Shown here: in pieces, positions 1 to 6,930 of the stretch | Layout: every line of letters begins with the position of its first letter | How positions within the stretch are numbered: the stretch's first letter is position 1 | Origin: an uncultured Ruminococcus sp. | GTDB lineage: Bacteria; Bacillota; Clostridia; Oscillospirales; Acutalibacteraceae | Direction: 5' to 3' | Assembly (NCBI GenBank): GCA_902773035.1 | Contig: CACYDB010000208.1 | Span: 1 to 7,064, forward strand | Length of the DNA: 7,064 nt | The notes under the pieces: generated by a model | Database searches by the model: none | Seen by the model: only the letters and a program-made list of their open reading frames with translations | Told to the model about the DNA's origin: nothing | Translations under genes and position numbers: made by a program

Positions 1-13
1 CGTTCGATTATGT

Positions 14-19
14 TATAAT
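14..19 (+). promoter_or_regulatory. -10 box of the SOS operon promoter
   Basis: TATAAT is an exact match to the housekeeping sigma-A -10 consensus and lies 29 bases before the polymerase start codon. With normal spacing the -35 box would lie just upstream of the window, so it cannot be checked. Transcription would start near 25-27, inside the LexA box that follows, which is a normal arrangement for repression. Confidence 0.75.
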
Positions 20-20
20 A

Positions 21-34
21 CGAACATAGGTTCA
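21..34 (+). promoter_or_regulatory. LexA operator (SOS box)
   Basis: CGAACATAGGTTCA contains the perfect inverted repeat GAAC-N4-GTTC (22-33), the core of the Gram-positive LexA/DinR box (Bacillus consensus CGAACRNRYGTTYG). It sits directly after the -10 box and covers the expected transcription start, so bound LexA would block initiation. The gene it controls is a Y-family polymerase, a classical SOS target. Binding itself is inferred. Confidence 0.85.
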
Positions 35-41
35 AAGGAGG
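34..41 (+). promoter_or_regulatory. Ribosome binding site of the Y-family polymerase
   Basis: AAAGGAGG is a near-perfect anti-Shine-Dalgarno match, with a 7-base spacer to the ATG at 49. It fixes the start and adjoins the LexA box, so the leader is very short. Confidence 0.85.
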
Positions 42-48
42 CGGTTTT

Positions 49-1512
49 ATGGCTGAAAAACAGTATATCGCGATTGATTTAAAATCCTTCTACGCCTCGG
101 TGGAGTGCGTGGCGCGCGGACTCGATCCGCTCAATACAAATCTCGTCGTCGCCGACCTCAGCCGTACCGAAAAGACTATCTGTCTCGCCGTCACGCCCTC
201 GCTCAAGGCTCACGGCATATCGGGCAGGGCAAGGCTCTTTGAGGTCGTGCAGAGGGTCAAGGAGGTCAACGCTATACGCAGAAGCCGTATCAGCGGCGAC
301 TTTTCCGCCTCGTCATACATCGCGTCCGAGCTTGAGCGCGACAGGACTCTGCGCCTTGACTATATCGTCGCGCCGCCGCGAATGGCTGAGTATATGCGCG
401 TCAGCACCGAGATCTACAAGATTTATTCGCGCTTTATCGCGCCCGAGGATATCCTCGTCTACTCCGTTGACGAGGTGTTTATCGACGCCACGCCCTACCT
501 CCGTTCGTACAGGCTCACCGCTCACGAGCTCGCGGTCAAGCTTGTTCGCGAGGTTTTCGCCGAGACGGGTATCACCGCCACGGCGGGTATCGGCACAAAT
601 ATGTATCTGTGCAAGGTGGCTATGGACATCGTCGCCAAGCATATGCCCGCGGATAAGGACGGAGCGCGTATCGCCGAGCTCGACGAGGCTTCCTACCGCC
701 GCACGCTCTGGAGTCACAAGCCCATCACGGATTTCTGGCGGGTCGGACGCGGCTACTCAAAGAAGCTCAACCGCTACGGGCTGTGGACTATGGGCGACAT
801 AGCGCGGTGCTCTCTCGTGAACGAGGAGCTTTTGTACAAGCTTTTCGGAGTCAACGCGGAGCTGCTTATTGATCACGCGTGGGGCTGGGAGCCCTGCACG
901 ATCAAGGACGTCAAGGCGTACAAGCCGCGGTCGAGGTCGCTGAGTATCGGACAGGTTCTCCCCGAGCCCTATACCAACGAGAAGGCTCGGCTCATCACTC
1001 GCGAAATGGCGGAGCTTCTGGCGCTCGATCTGGTGGAGAAGCGTCTGGTCGCGAATCAGATCACGCTGACCGTCGGCTACGACATTAAGAATATCGAGGA
1101 CAACATCTACACGGGCGAGGTCAAGTCCGACCCTTACGGCAGGCAAATCCCCAAGCACGCTCACGGTACGGGCAAGCTCGGGAGGTATACGTCGTCGGCG
1201 AGGCGGATCGTTGATGAGTTCATCGCCCTGTTCGACAGGGTGACGGACGAGAAGCTTTTGGTGCGCAGGGTGATAGTCGTCGCCTGCAATACGATCAGCG
1301 AGAAAGAGGCTGAAAAGTCCGCGGAGCAGCTCGACTTGTTCTCGATCGCCGACAACAGTGAAACTGAGCTCGAGCGTGAGAGGAGCATACAGTACGCCAT
1401 ATTGAAGCTGCGCCGCCGTTACGGCAAGAACGCCGTAGTCAAGGGAATGAATATGCTCGAGGGCGCGACGACGATCGAGCGCAATCGGCAGATAGGAGGT
1501 CACAAGGCGTGA
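49..1512 (+). CDS. SOS-inducible Y-family translesion DNA polymerase (UvrX/YqjW, DinB/UmuC superfamily)
   Basis: This 487-residue protein is an error-prone polymerase expected to copy past damaged template bases. The palm carries the metal-binding residues: Asp10 in IAIDLKSFYASVE and Asp141-Glu142 in YSVDEVFID. Tyr15 is at the steric-gate position that excludes ribonucleotides. A helix-hairpin-helix-like segment lies near 228-252 (FWRVGRGYSKKL), and the little-finger region follows at about 290-410. QLDLF at 427-431 is a canonical beta-clamp binding motif. The C-terminal end (GKNAVVKGMN, ATTIERNRQIGGHKA) is the tail shared by UvrX, YqjW (PolY2) and UmuC-type proteins, and the length is slightly above that of those families. 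No catalytic residue is missing. It is the first gene of a LexA-controlled operon and overlaps the YolD-like gene by four bases. It could be annotated dinB, but the tail and the partner gene favour the UvrX/YqjW branch. Confidence 0.95.
   Translation: MAEKQYIAIDLKSFYASVECVARGLDPLNTNLVVADLSRTEKTICLAVTPSLKAHGISGRARLFEVVQRVKEVNAIRRSRISGDFSASSYIASELERDRTLRLDYIVAPPRMAEYMRVSTEIYKIYSRFIAPEDILVYSVDEVFIDATPYLRSYRLTAHELAVKLVREVFAETGITATAGIGTNMYLCKVAMDIVAKHMPADKDGARIAELDEASYRRTLWSHKPITDFWRVGRGYSKKLNRYGLWTMGDIARCSLVNEELLYKLFGVNAELLIDHAWGWEPCTIKDVKAYKPRSRSLSIGQVLPEPYTNEKARLITREMAELLALDLVEKRLVANQITLTVGYDIKNIEDNIYTGEVKSDPYGRQIPKHAHGTGKLGRYTSSARRIVDEFIALFDRVTDEKLLVRRVIVVACNTISEKEAEKSAEQLDLFSIADNSETELERERSIQYAILKLRRRYGKNAVVKGMNMLEGATTIERNRQIGGHKA
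1494..1500 (+). promoter_or_regulatory. Ribosome binding site inside the polymerase gene, setting a GTG start
   Basis: AGGAGGT lies within the last codons of the polymerase gene and is 8 bases before the GTG at 1509. This spacing supports GTG as the start of the YolD-like gene. The GTGA overlap with the upstream TGA stop suggests translational coupling. Confidence 0.8.
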
Positions 1513-1913
1513 GCGACTACAGCGACATTATAAATATGGAGCATTACCAATCGCGCCGCAGAGCGCGTATGGCGGCGGGTGACAGGGCTGCGCAGTTCGC
1601 GGCGTTCAAGGCTCTGACGGGCTTTGAGGACGGGATCAGCGAGGCGGCGAGGCTTACGGATAAGCGACCTGAGCTCAGCGACGAGGAGGTTTTCGCGCTT
1701 GATTACAGCCTTAACAGGCTCAGGGAGAGCATATCCGCGCGCCCTGAAATCGAGCTGGAGCTTTTCGTACCCGACGAATTTAAGGAAGGCGGCAGGATAG
1801 TCCGCCTCGGCGGAAGGCTGAGGGTGATCGACGAGGTACGCGGACTGTTCATCTTCGAGGACAAGCGCGTGATCGAGATGGGTAACGTCCTGCAAATAGT
1901 GATAAAGGAATAA
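1509..1913 (+). CDS. YolD-like family protein, partner of the Y-family polymerase
   Basis: This 134-residue protein belongs to the YolD-like family. The N-terminal half carries the hallmark segment DRAAQFAAFKALTGFED (25-41), followed by EAARLTDKR. The C-terminal half (about 81-133) is predicted beta-rich, with repeated short strands ending in VLQIVIKE, as in other family members. In Bacillus, yolD-like genes sit beside uvrX and yqjW polymerase genes, and the family has been proposed to play a UmuD-like accessory role in Gram-positives; that role is a proposal, not shown here. The GTG start is chosen for the RBS at 1494 and the four-base overlap with the polymerase gene. Co-transcription from the LexA-controlled promoter is very likely. 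The protein is basic near the N-terminus (RRRAR, 16-20) and has no signal peptide or membrane segment, so it should be cytoplasmic. It has no UmuD-like Ser-Lys protease pattern that I can recognise. Confidence 0.88.
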   Translation: MSDYSDIINMEHYQSRRRARMAAGDRAAQFAAFKALTGFEDGISEAARLTDKRPELSDEEVFALDYSLNRLRESISARPEIELELFVPDEFKEGGRIVRLGGRLRVIDEVRGLFIFEDKRVIEMGNVLQIVIKE

Positions 1914-1918
1914 GCGAA

Positions 1919-1940
1919 GCCGGCGGTTATTACCGCCGGC
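1919..1940. terminator. Hairpin terminator between convergent genes
   Basis: GCCGGCGGT (1919-1927) pairs perfectly with ACCGCCGGC (1932-1940) around a TATT loop. It starts six bases after the YolD-like stop codon and lies 22 bases beyond the stop of the convergent spore protein gene. The downstream T content is modest on both strands (AGCTTTAGTTT on plus, TTCGCTTATTCC on minus), so it is not a textbook terminator either way. Its position suggests it serves both genes. Confidence 0.7.
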
Positions 1941-1961
1941 AGCTTTAGTTTGGCTGAAATT

Positions 1962-2153
1962 TTACTTTAAGCCTTTCTCATAAGACTCGATCATCTTCTT
2001 GACCATCTGACCGCCGACAGAACCTGCCTGACGGCTTGTGAGGTCACCGTTGTAGCCCTGCTTAAGATTAACGCCTACCTCGTTGGCGGCTTCCATCTTA
2101 AAGCGCTCGAGGGCTTCCTTAGCCTCGGGAACTACGATGTTACTCTTTGACAT
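1962..2153 (-). CDS. Alpha/beta-type small acid-soluble spore protein (SASP)
   Basis: This 63-residue protein belongs to the SspA/SspB family. Such proteins coat DNA in the developing spore, stabilise an A-like helix against UV, heat and chemicals, and are degraded at germination for amino acids. The conserved DNA-binding segment is RQAGSVGGQMVKKMI (41-55). The region FKMEAANEVGV (18-28) matches the other signature, and Glu21-Ala22 is at the position usually cleaved by the germination protease GPR. Length is typical. The ATG start has a good ribosome binding site. It stands alone and converges on the SOS operon. It would normally be made in the forespore under sigma-G or sigma-F, but I could not find a full forespore promoter. 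It implies sporulation ability or ancestry. Such genes also persist in gut Clostridia not known to sporulate. Confidence 0.95.
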   Translation of the reverse strand: MSKSNIVVPEAKEALERFKMEAANEVGVNLKQGYNGDLTSRQAGSVGGQMVKKMIESYEKGLK

Positions 2154-2160
2154 GGTATTA

Positions 2161-2168
2161 TCTCCTTT
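2161..2168 (-). promoter_or_regulatory. Ribosome binding site of the SASP gene
   Basis: On the minus strand AAAAAGGAGATAATACCATG places AAGGAGA 7 bases before the ATG at 2153. It confirms the chosen start and direction. Confidence 0.8.
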
Positions 2169-2192
2169 TTAAAAATCGTAATTTATAAATTA

Positions 2193-2217
2193 AGCAACTT
2201 GATGTTGCTATAGTATT
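2193..2217 (-). promoter_or_regulatory. Candidate SASP promoter -10 with adjoining inverted repeat
   Basis: On the minus strand AATACTA (2217-2211) differs by one base from the forespore sigma-F/sigma-G -10 pattern CATNNTA. It is followed by the inverted repeat AGCAAC-N5-GTTGCT (2209-2193). I see no convincing sigma-G -35 (GNATR) at 17-18 bases. The repeat would straddle the transcription start or form a small 5' leader hairpin. Tentative. Confidence 0.3.
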
Positions 2218-2351
2218 GTGCGTAGATTTTCCGGTTTTATAAAAGGCAATTTTTGTATTTGGGGTTTGATCGGCAGGAGATAAAATTATTAGTGAATCAT
2301 CTGCTTGTAGATTTAAAAGTTTAAAAATCAGTATTGAAAAAATCCGTATAA

Positions 2352-2381
2352 TTGTGTATATTATCTAAATTCAGATATAAA
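2352..2381 (+). promoter_or_regulatory. Candidate promoter for the large surface-protein gene
   Basis: TTGTGT (2352-2357) and TATAAA (2376-2381), 18 bases apart, resemble sigma-A -35 and -10 boxes. This would give a leader of about 120 bases. A rival -10, TATGAT at 2419-2424, lies nearer the gene but has no -35 match at 17 bases, only the A-rich run. Neither is strong. Confidence 0.3.
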
Positions 2382-2496
2382 TCTTTGTACAAAAAAGCAA
2401 GCAAAAAAGTTCACAAAATATGATAGAATAGAGTTGCGACGTAAATGAATAATTCCGCGCGCGAGAGTGTTTGATTTATTGATAATTTGTTTTACT

Positions 2497-2504
2497 GAGG
2501 AGGA
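2497..2504 (+). promoter_or_regulatory. Ribosome binding site that decides the start of the surface-protein gene
   Basis: GAGGAGGA lies 7 bases before the ATG at 2512. The frame is also open from a GTG at 2467, but that codon lacks a ribosome binding site and would put 15 extra residues before the signal peptide. The ATG is therefore preferred. Confidence 0.85.
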
Positions 2505-2511
2505 AAAGATT

Positions 2512-5500
2512 ATGGGAAAACTGGTAAGTGTTCTTTTATCAATTATAATTATGATGAGTGTGGTGATTTCCACGCCGACGGTTGCTGCCGCGGAGGAAAG
2601 CGACACTCTTCCGTTTGTTTTTGAAGACACAGACTACGGCGTTGAGGACGACAGCGTAACTGCGAAAAAAATCAGTATAAAAGACAAAGACGCGAAGTTT
2701 ATTTTGCCGGGAGAATACAGTGATTTTAACAGATGTTGTTTTTTAGTAGAAAAGCAAATATCCAATAACGAGCGTATTTATTATTTAATAAGCAAACATG
2801 GTCTTGTAAAGTCATTTAAAACAGATTGCTCTGACGACCATCCAATAGAAATCCGTTCAACAAAAAACACTTCAGGCGCGGACAACTCCGGGCATTTTCC
2901 TTATGATTTATATACAATATTAAATCCTGAAACAGATAAATATGACCTGTATAACGCGACATTGAATAAGTATTACTCTTATGAAGCTGATTCTATTATG
3001 GCAATAACCGACGAAATGAATCGGGTGTATCCTGAGGCTTTTTCCAGAGGCGCGGATTATGCTTTAGGTTTTTTGACCATTGAAAAAGACGGGAAATACG
3101 GACTCTTAAAAAACAGCGGCGAGCTTTTCCATAAAGCTGAATTTTCAAAAATCACCGGGTATAAGAATTGCCTTGCAGGAAAAACGGAGAGCGGATATAT
3201 CCTGATGGATTATGACGGAAAGAATACTCAGTCTTTCAACTGCGTGGATTTGGCTGTTGATTACAATGTAGTGTTCGGAGCAATATATGACGAAGACATT
3301 CTTTGTCGTTCAATTATTGATGTGGATTCATTAAAAGAATTTCCGGGGCGGTATGATGAAGTGCATCTGTATTATTATAAGAATCAATACCGTTATTTTG
3401 CGTCTAAAAGAGGTATCTATATTCGTGAAGATTATGAATTCGATAAGTATTATATGATTACCAACAAAGAAACGGTTGTTTTAAACGAGAAGTTTAATTG
3501 TGATGAAATAGCATTGATCTATACTCTTTCTAATAATAAAACCCTAATTGATGTAAGAATGTTTTCCGCAACCGGATATCATAATTCTTTTTATCCAACA
3601 TATGATTACGATACGGTGTATAAGATAACGCCTGATGGCACAATAATCCGTACGGAAACTCCAGAAGAAATGAGACGATTTAAATGTTATTGCAACGGTT
3701 GTTTTGTGTACTCGATACCCGGAGAATATGATAAATACAGTGTCGAAGATAAAGACGGAAAAATAATAGCAACTCTAAATAGATTCATATATAATAATAA
3801 TAATGTATTAATAGAATATGATAGCTCTAATGATTCGCATTATCAAACGGTTTTCAGCTGCACGGAAAATAAGACTATCGCTTCAAATGTAATATGGAAG
3901 GCTGAATACGAAACAGAAAACCAATCATTCAAAATCATTTCAGATGAATCCGGTGAAAAGCTAGGAATCATTGACTGTGTAAGAGGAACATTTTCGGGAT
4001 TCTATGATGTAAAAGATTTTGATATTGAAAAATTCAGCAGAGTATCTATTGATAATGTTGCTATTTCTGAAAACAGCGACAAATATTTAATAGAGTTATT
4101 CATTGAAGATGACAGCCATAATCGCGAAATTGTTATCATCAATTCCGATTTTAAGATAGTAGACGTCGGTTGCCGACTTAAGTATATTGATTTCAGAGAT
4201 ACCGAGCCTATGTTCATATCTTCGGGCGGCGACGTTCATGTCAAGTATTTTAACGGTAATATGTATTCGGAATTGAAGGACGCGCGTTACGCTAATGATA
4301 ACGAGGTGTTTGTGACCTCCAAAGGTTATGATGAGGGTTTGGTTTCTAAATCAGGCGATGTAATTCTTTGGACTTCTTACCGTATAGTTGCACCTGTTAA
4401 AAACGGTGTATCTTTTTTCTGCAAGTGGGACGGTGTATCGGGTCTTGTGAACTCTGAAGGAGAAATATTGGTTAATGCACAATTTGATACTCATGAAAAA
4501 TATTGGGGAACGGCGAATGATTCGTGTGTTATGCTTACTAATGAAGACGATGTTTATATTTACGACTTTGGCAATACAGACAGTACACAGGTCGATTATT
4601 CCGATGTTCATAAAGACTTTGCTGCCGGTGAAACGTCATTTACCGGTGAAAGCGGGTATTATTATAAGGATTCATATTTTAACGATTCAGCGACAAAGTA
4701 TAATCACAGCCTGGCAACAATGAGTCTTTGTATGGCGTTCAGTACATGCGGGGTCGGTGATTATTCCAAATATGATAAAAATGTCAGGAAGATAATGAAA
4801 CAGTGTGGTTTTGCTCAAGACAAAAGGTACATGCAATTCCATTTTAACGAAGAGCCGACAACCCATAGTATAGGATGCGCAATCGGAAGCAAGCAAATCG
4901 ATGGTTCAACTTTAATTGCAGTTGCTGTCAGAAGCGGAGGATATGAAAGCGAATGGGCAAACAACTTTAATATGGGCAGGAGCGGTGATCATACAGGCTT
5001 TGATGAAAGCGCTAACATGGTTAAGGATTACATCCTTTCATATATTCAGGACGTGCAAATTAAGGGCGATGTAAAAATCTGGATTACAGGCTACAGCCGC
5101 GGTGCCGCTGTTGCAACACAGACAGCCGCTAAGCTCAACAAGCTCGGAACTTTTTCATACGATATCGATGGCGAGTATTATACTGTAAACACCGACAAAT
5201 CCCGTATCTTTGCCTATGGTTTTGCTACTCCTGCCGGAGCGTATAAGGACAGCGATCCTCACAGTGCTCAGTATAATAATATATTTAGTGTGATTGAGTT
5301 TAATGACATCGTTCCGCTTCTTGCTCCATCATATTTAGGCTTTGACAGATACGGAACAACCAATATTCTGCCGTACAGGGAATGCTTCGGTTCAAACGAA
5401 TATGCTGATTATATTAATCGTATAAAAGCAAAAATGGGCGACGAGTACAGGATTGATAACTCTCCTTATATGGAGTTGACCATTAACCCAATCAAAAAAA

Positions 5501-6852
5501 GAATACCTGTTGGAGTAGCAAACAGAGATATTATTGCGGCAGTTTCATCGTTGATTAATAGTAGAGATAATTATGTCGACGATCTGCAGTTTTCTCTTGA
5601 AGAAATGTTTACAACAAAAGAACCTATTGAAGAATCATCAACATCTTCATGGGATAAAACACTCAGTATGGTGCTTGGAAAAGTAAAAGGATTTGTAGCG
5701 GATACTACAATGGCGGCTGAAACCCACGCAAATCCAAAGTATTACGTATATTGGATGCAGTTGATGGACGAGAACTATCCAGGCAACCTGAAGCTTGTAT
5801 GGGGTAAGAAAAACTATAGAGTAGCAAAGATAAAGTGCCCCGTAGATGTAAATGTTTATGACAATTCTGATACACTGGTAGCCGAAATCAAGGATGATAA
5901 GTCTGTCGAGCTTGAGAACGGTATCGCTTCCGGCGTGGATGAAAATGAGCAGAAGGTCGTATACCTTCCAGCGGACAAAGACTATAGTATACAAATTGAA
6001 GCCAGAGAGGATTGTACAGTATCGTATTCCATCGAGGAATTTAACGCTGAATTCGGAGAAATAACAAGAACTGTCAGCTTTAAATCTGTTCCTATGAAAA
6101 AATCGGAGACTTTGAATGCTGAGGTTGCTTCCTATTCTGACGAAGAAGTTGAACAAGGAACGGTTGACGGAAGCAACGCTGAATACTCCCTTGTAAAACA
6201 ATCGGAAAATGTCGAGATCGATTATGATGCGAAAGGCATAGAGGAAGTATCAAAGTACGCCTGCGCCGTCAGTGTTAAATATAATACCGAAGAAGGAGTT
6301 GTTTACGGCGGCGGTCAGCTTGCAAAGGGCGACTATGTACGGCTTCAGGCTGTGCCGAACTCTGATTACGAGTTTGATGGATTCTATATTGACGGAGCTA
6401 AGCTTGAAAATGAAGATGCGGGTGTAGATGCTGTAAGGTTCCGCGTTGATTCTAATGTTGAGGTAGAGGCGAAATTTAAGCAAAAACCCCGTTCGACTAA
6501 GCCTACAGAACAATCGTCCGATAGCAAGGATTCAATTACCAAGAAGAATAATCCCATCAAGGTAACTGTAAAGACTAAGACCGTCAACCTCAAGAAGCTC
6601 AAGAAAAAGGCTCAGAAGGTCAATGCGATTACGGTTAAATCCGCTAAAGGTAAGGTTGCTTATAAGATTACATCCGCTTCAAAGAAGATTAAAAAGCTTG
6701 TCAAGATAAGCTCCAAGGGCGTAATTACGATCAACAGGTGGAAGAAAGCGAAGAAGGGTACTTATAGTATTAAAGTCAAAATCACTGCAAAAGGCAACGC
6801 GAATTATTTGGCGAAATCTGTGAAAAAATCAGTTAAGGTAAAGGTGAAATAA
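2512..6852 (+). CDS. Large secreted multidomain protein with class 3 lipase-like hydrolase domain
   Basis: This 1446-residue protein is probably exported by Sec. A short basic start, a hydrophobic core (4-20) and an AAA cleavage site at 25-27 before Glu28 form a signal peptide. Residues 30-700 are mostly beta-rich. They include degenerate WG-like repeats with a Gly-Leu/Ile core, as in GKYGLL (194-199), LGIID (484-488), EGLV (608-611) and SGLVN (643-647), and possibly HGLV (96-99). Residues about 718-1080 resemble class 3 lipases: the nucleophile elbow GYSRG gives Ser862, NDIVP gives Asp932, and His1072 in ETHANP is the only histidine after Asp932. Next come a beta-rich module (about 1103-1225, KCPVDV), an InlB-like domain (about 1250-1323), a polar linker, and a lysine-rich module (about 1347-1446) frequent at the C-terminus of Clostridia surface proteins. 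There is no LPXTG anchor. The substrate is unknown; lipid or another ester is inferred from the fold only. The gene is monocistronic, with its own terminator. Confidence 0.85.
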   Translation: MGKLVSVLLSIIIMMSVVISTPTVAAAEESDTLPFVFEDTDYGVEDDSVTAKKISIKDKDAKFILPGEYSDFNRCCFLVEKQISNNERIYYLISKHGLVKSFKTDCSDDHPIEIRSTKNTSGADNSGHFPYDLYTILNPETDKYDLYNATLNKYYSYEADSIMAITDEMNRVYPEAFSRGADYALGFLTIEKDGKYGLLKNSGELFHKAEFSKITGYKNCLAGKTESGYILMDYDGKNTQSFNCVDLAVDYNVVFGAIYDEDILCRSIIDVDSLKEFPGRYDEVHLYYYKNQYRYFASKRGIYIREDYEFDKYYMITNKETVVLNEKFNCDEIALIYTLSNNKTLIDVRMFSATGYHNSFYPTYDYDTVYKITPDGTIIRTETPEEMRRFKCYCNGCFVYSIPGEYDKYSVEDKDGKIIATLNRFIYNNNNVLIEYDSSNDSHYQTVFSCTENKTIASNVIWKAEYETENQSFKIISDESGEKLGIIDCVRGTFSGFYDVKDFDIEKFSRVSIDNVAISENSDKYLIELFIEDDSHNREIVIINSDFKIVDVGCRLKYIDFRDTEPMFISSGGDVHVKYFNGNMYSELKDARYANDNEVFVTSKGYDEGLVSKSGDVILWTSYRIVAPVKNGVSFFCKWDGVSGLVNSEGEILVNAQFDTHEKYWGTANDSCVMLTNEDDVYIYDFGNTDSTQVDYSDVHKDFAAGETSFTGESGYYYKDSYFNDSATKYNHSLATMSLCMAFSTCGVGDYSKYDKNVRKIMKQCGFAQDKRYMQFHFNEEPTTHSIGCAIGSKQIDGSTLIAVAVRSGGYESEWANNFNMGRSGDHTGFDESANMVKDYILSYIQDVQIKGDVKIWITGYSRGAAVATQTAAKLNKLGTFSYDIDGEYYTVNTDKSRIFAYGFATPAGAYKDSDPHSAQYNNIFSVIEFNDIVPLLAPSYLGFDRYGTTNILPYRECFGSNEYADYINRIKAKMGDEYRIDNSPYMELTINPIKKRIPVGVANRDIIAAVSSLINSRDNYVDDLQFSLEEMFTTKEPIEESSTSSWDKTLSMVLGKVKGFVADTTMAAETHANPKYYVYWMQLMDENYPGNLKLVWGKKNYRVAKIKCPVDVNVYDNSDTLVAEIKDDKSVELENGIASGVDENEQKVVYLPADKDYSIQIEAREDCTVSYSIEEFNAEFGEITRTVSFKSVPMKKSETLNAEVASYSDEEVEQGTVDGSNAEYSLVKQSENVEIDYDAKGIEEVSKYACAVSVKYNTEEGVVYGGGQLAKGDYVRLQAVPNSDYEFDGFYIDGAKLENEDAGVDAVRFRVDSNVEVEAKFKQKPRSTKPTEQSSDSKDSITKKNNPIKVTVKTKTVNLKKLKKKAQKVNAITVKSAKGKVAYKITSASKKIKKLVKISSKGVITINRWKKAKKGTYSIKVKITAKGNANYLAKSVKKSVKVKVK

Positions 6853-6864
6853 CACAATAATCAG

Positions 6865-6897
6865 AATAAGCTCGGGCAAAAACCCGAGCTTATTTTT
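6865..6897 (+). terminator. Rho-independent terminator of the surface-protein gene
   Basis: AATAAGCTCGGG (6865-6876) pairs over 12 bases with CCCGAGCTTATT (6883-6894) around a CAAAAA loop, followed by TTT. It begins 13 bases after the stop codon. The outer A-T pairs give a T-rich tail and a short A-rich lead, so some activity on the opposite strand is also possible. Confidence 0.9.
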
Positions 6898-6930
6898 ATG
6901 TCGAAATAATTCTGATGTGATAGAATAAAG

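Larger units (their letters stand above)
2171..2511. other. AT-rich intergenic region between divergent genes
   Basis: This stretch of about 340 bases separates the divergent SASP gene and the large surface-protein gene. It holds no reading frame I can support. It should contain both promoters. It includes an A-rich run at 2390-2408 (AAAAAAGCAAGCAAAAAAG), which could act as a curved or UP-like element, and a short CG-alternating tract at about 2456-2463. No tRNA, riboswitch fold or LexA box was seen. Confidence 0.6.

Noticed and set aside
239..802. 187-codon plus-strand frame inside the polymerase gene
   Set aside because: The product is low-complexity Ser/Arg/Pro-rich, as expected from a shifted frame of GC-rich DNA, and it overlaps conserved polymerase motifs.
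757..1503. Long minus-strand open frame of 248 codons opposite the polymerase gene
   Set aside because: It is a shadow of a GC-rich coding sequence: no ribosome binding site, no recognisable domain, and the plus strand encodes a complete family protein.
2467..2511. Upstream GTG start for the surface protein
   Set aside because: No ribosome binding site before it, and the extension would displace a good signal peptide that begins at the ATG at 2512.
3793..3804. In-frame (AAT)4 trinucleotide tract coding for four asparagines
   Set aside because: Too short to suggest a contingency locus; likely a by-product of AT-rich codon use.
5647..6201. 184-codon minus-strand frame opposite the surface-protein gene
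   Set aside because: Its hydrophobic, Tyr/Phe/Ile-rich translation reflects antisense of an acidic AT-rich gene. No start signals and no known domain.
6916..6930. TGATAGAATA shared with the region upstream of the surface-protein gene (2421-2430)
   Set aside because: It resembles a common -10 neighbourhood, but at 6918 there is no -35 and no plus-strand gene downstream within the window. A 10-base AT-rich match can be chance.
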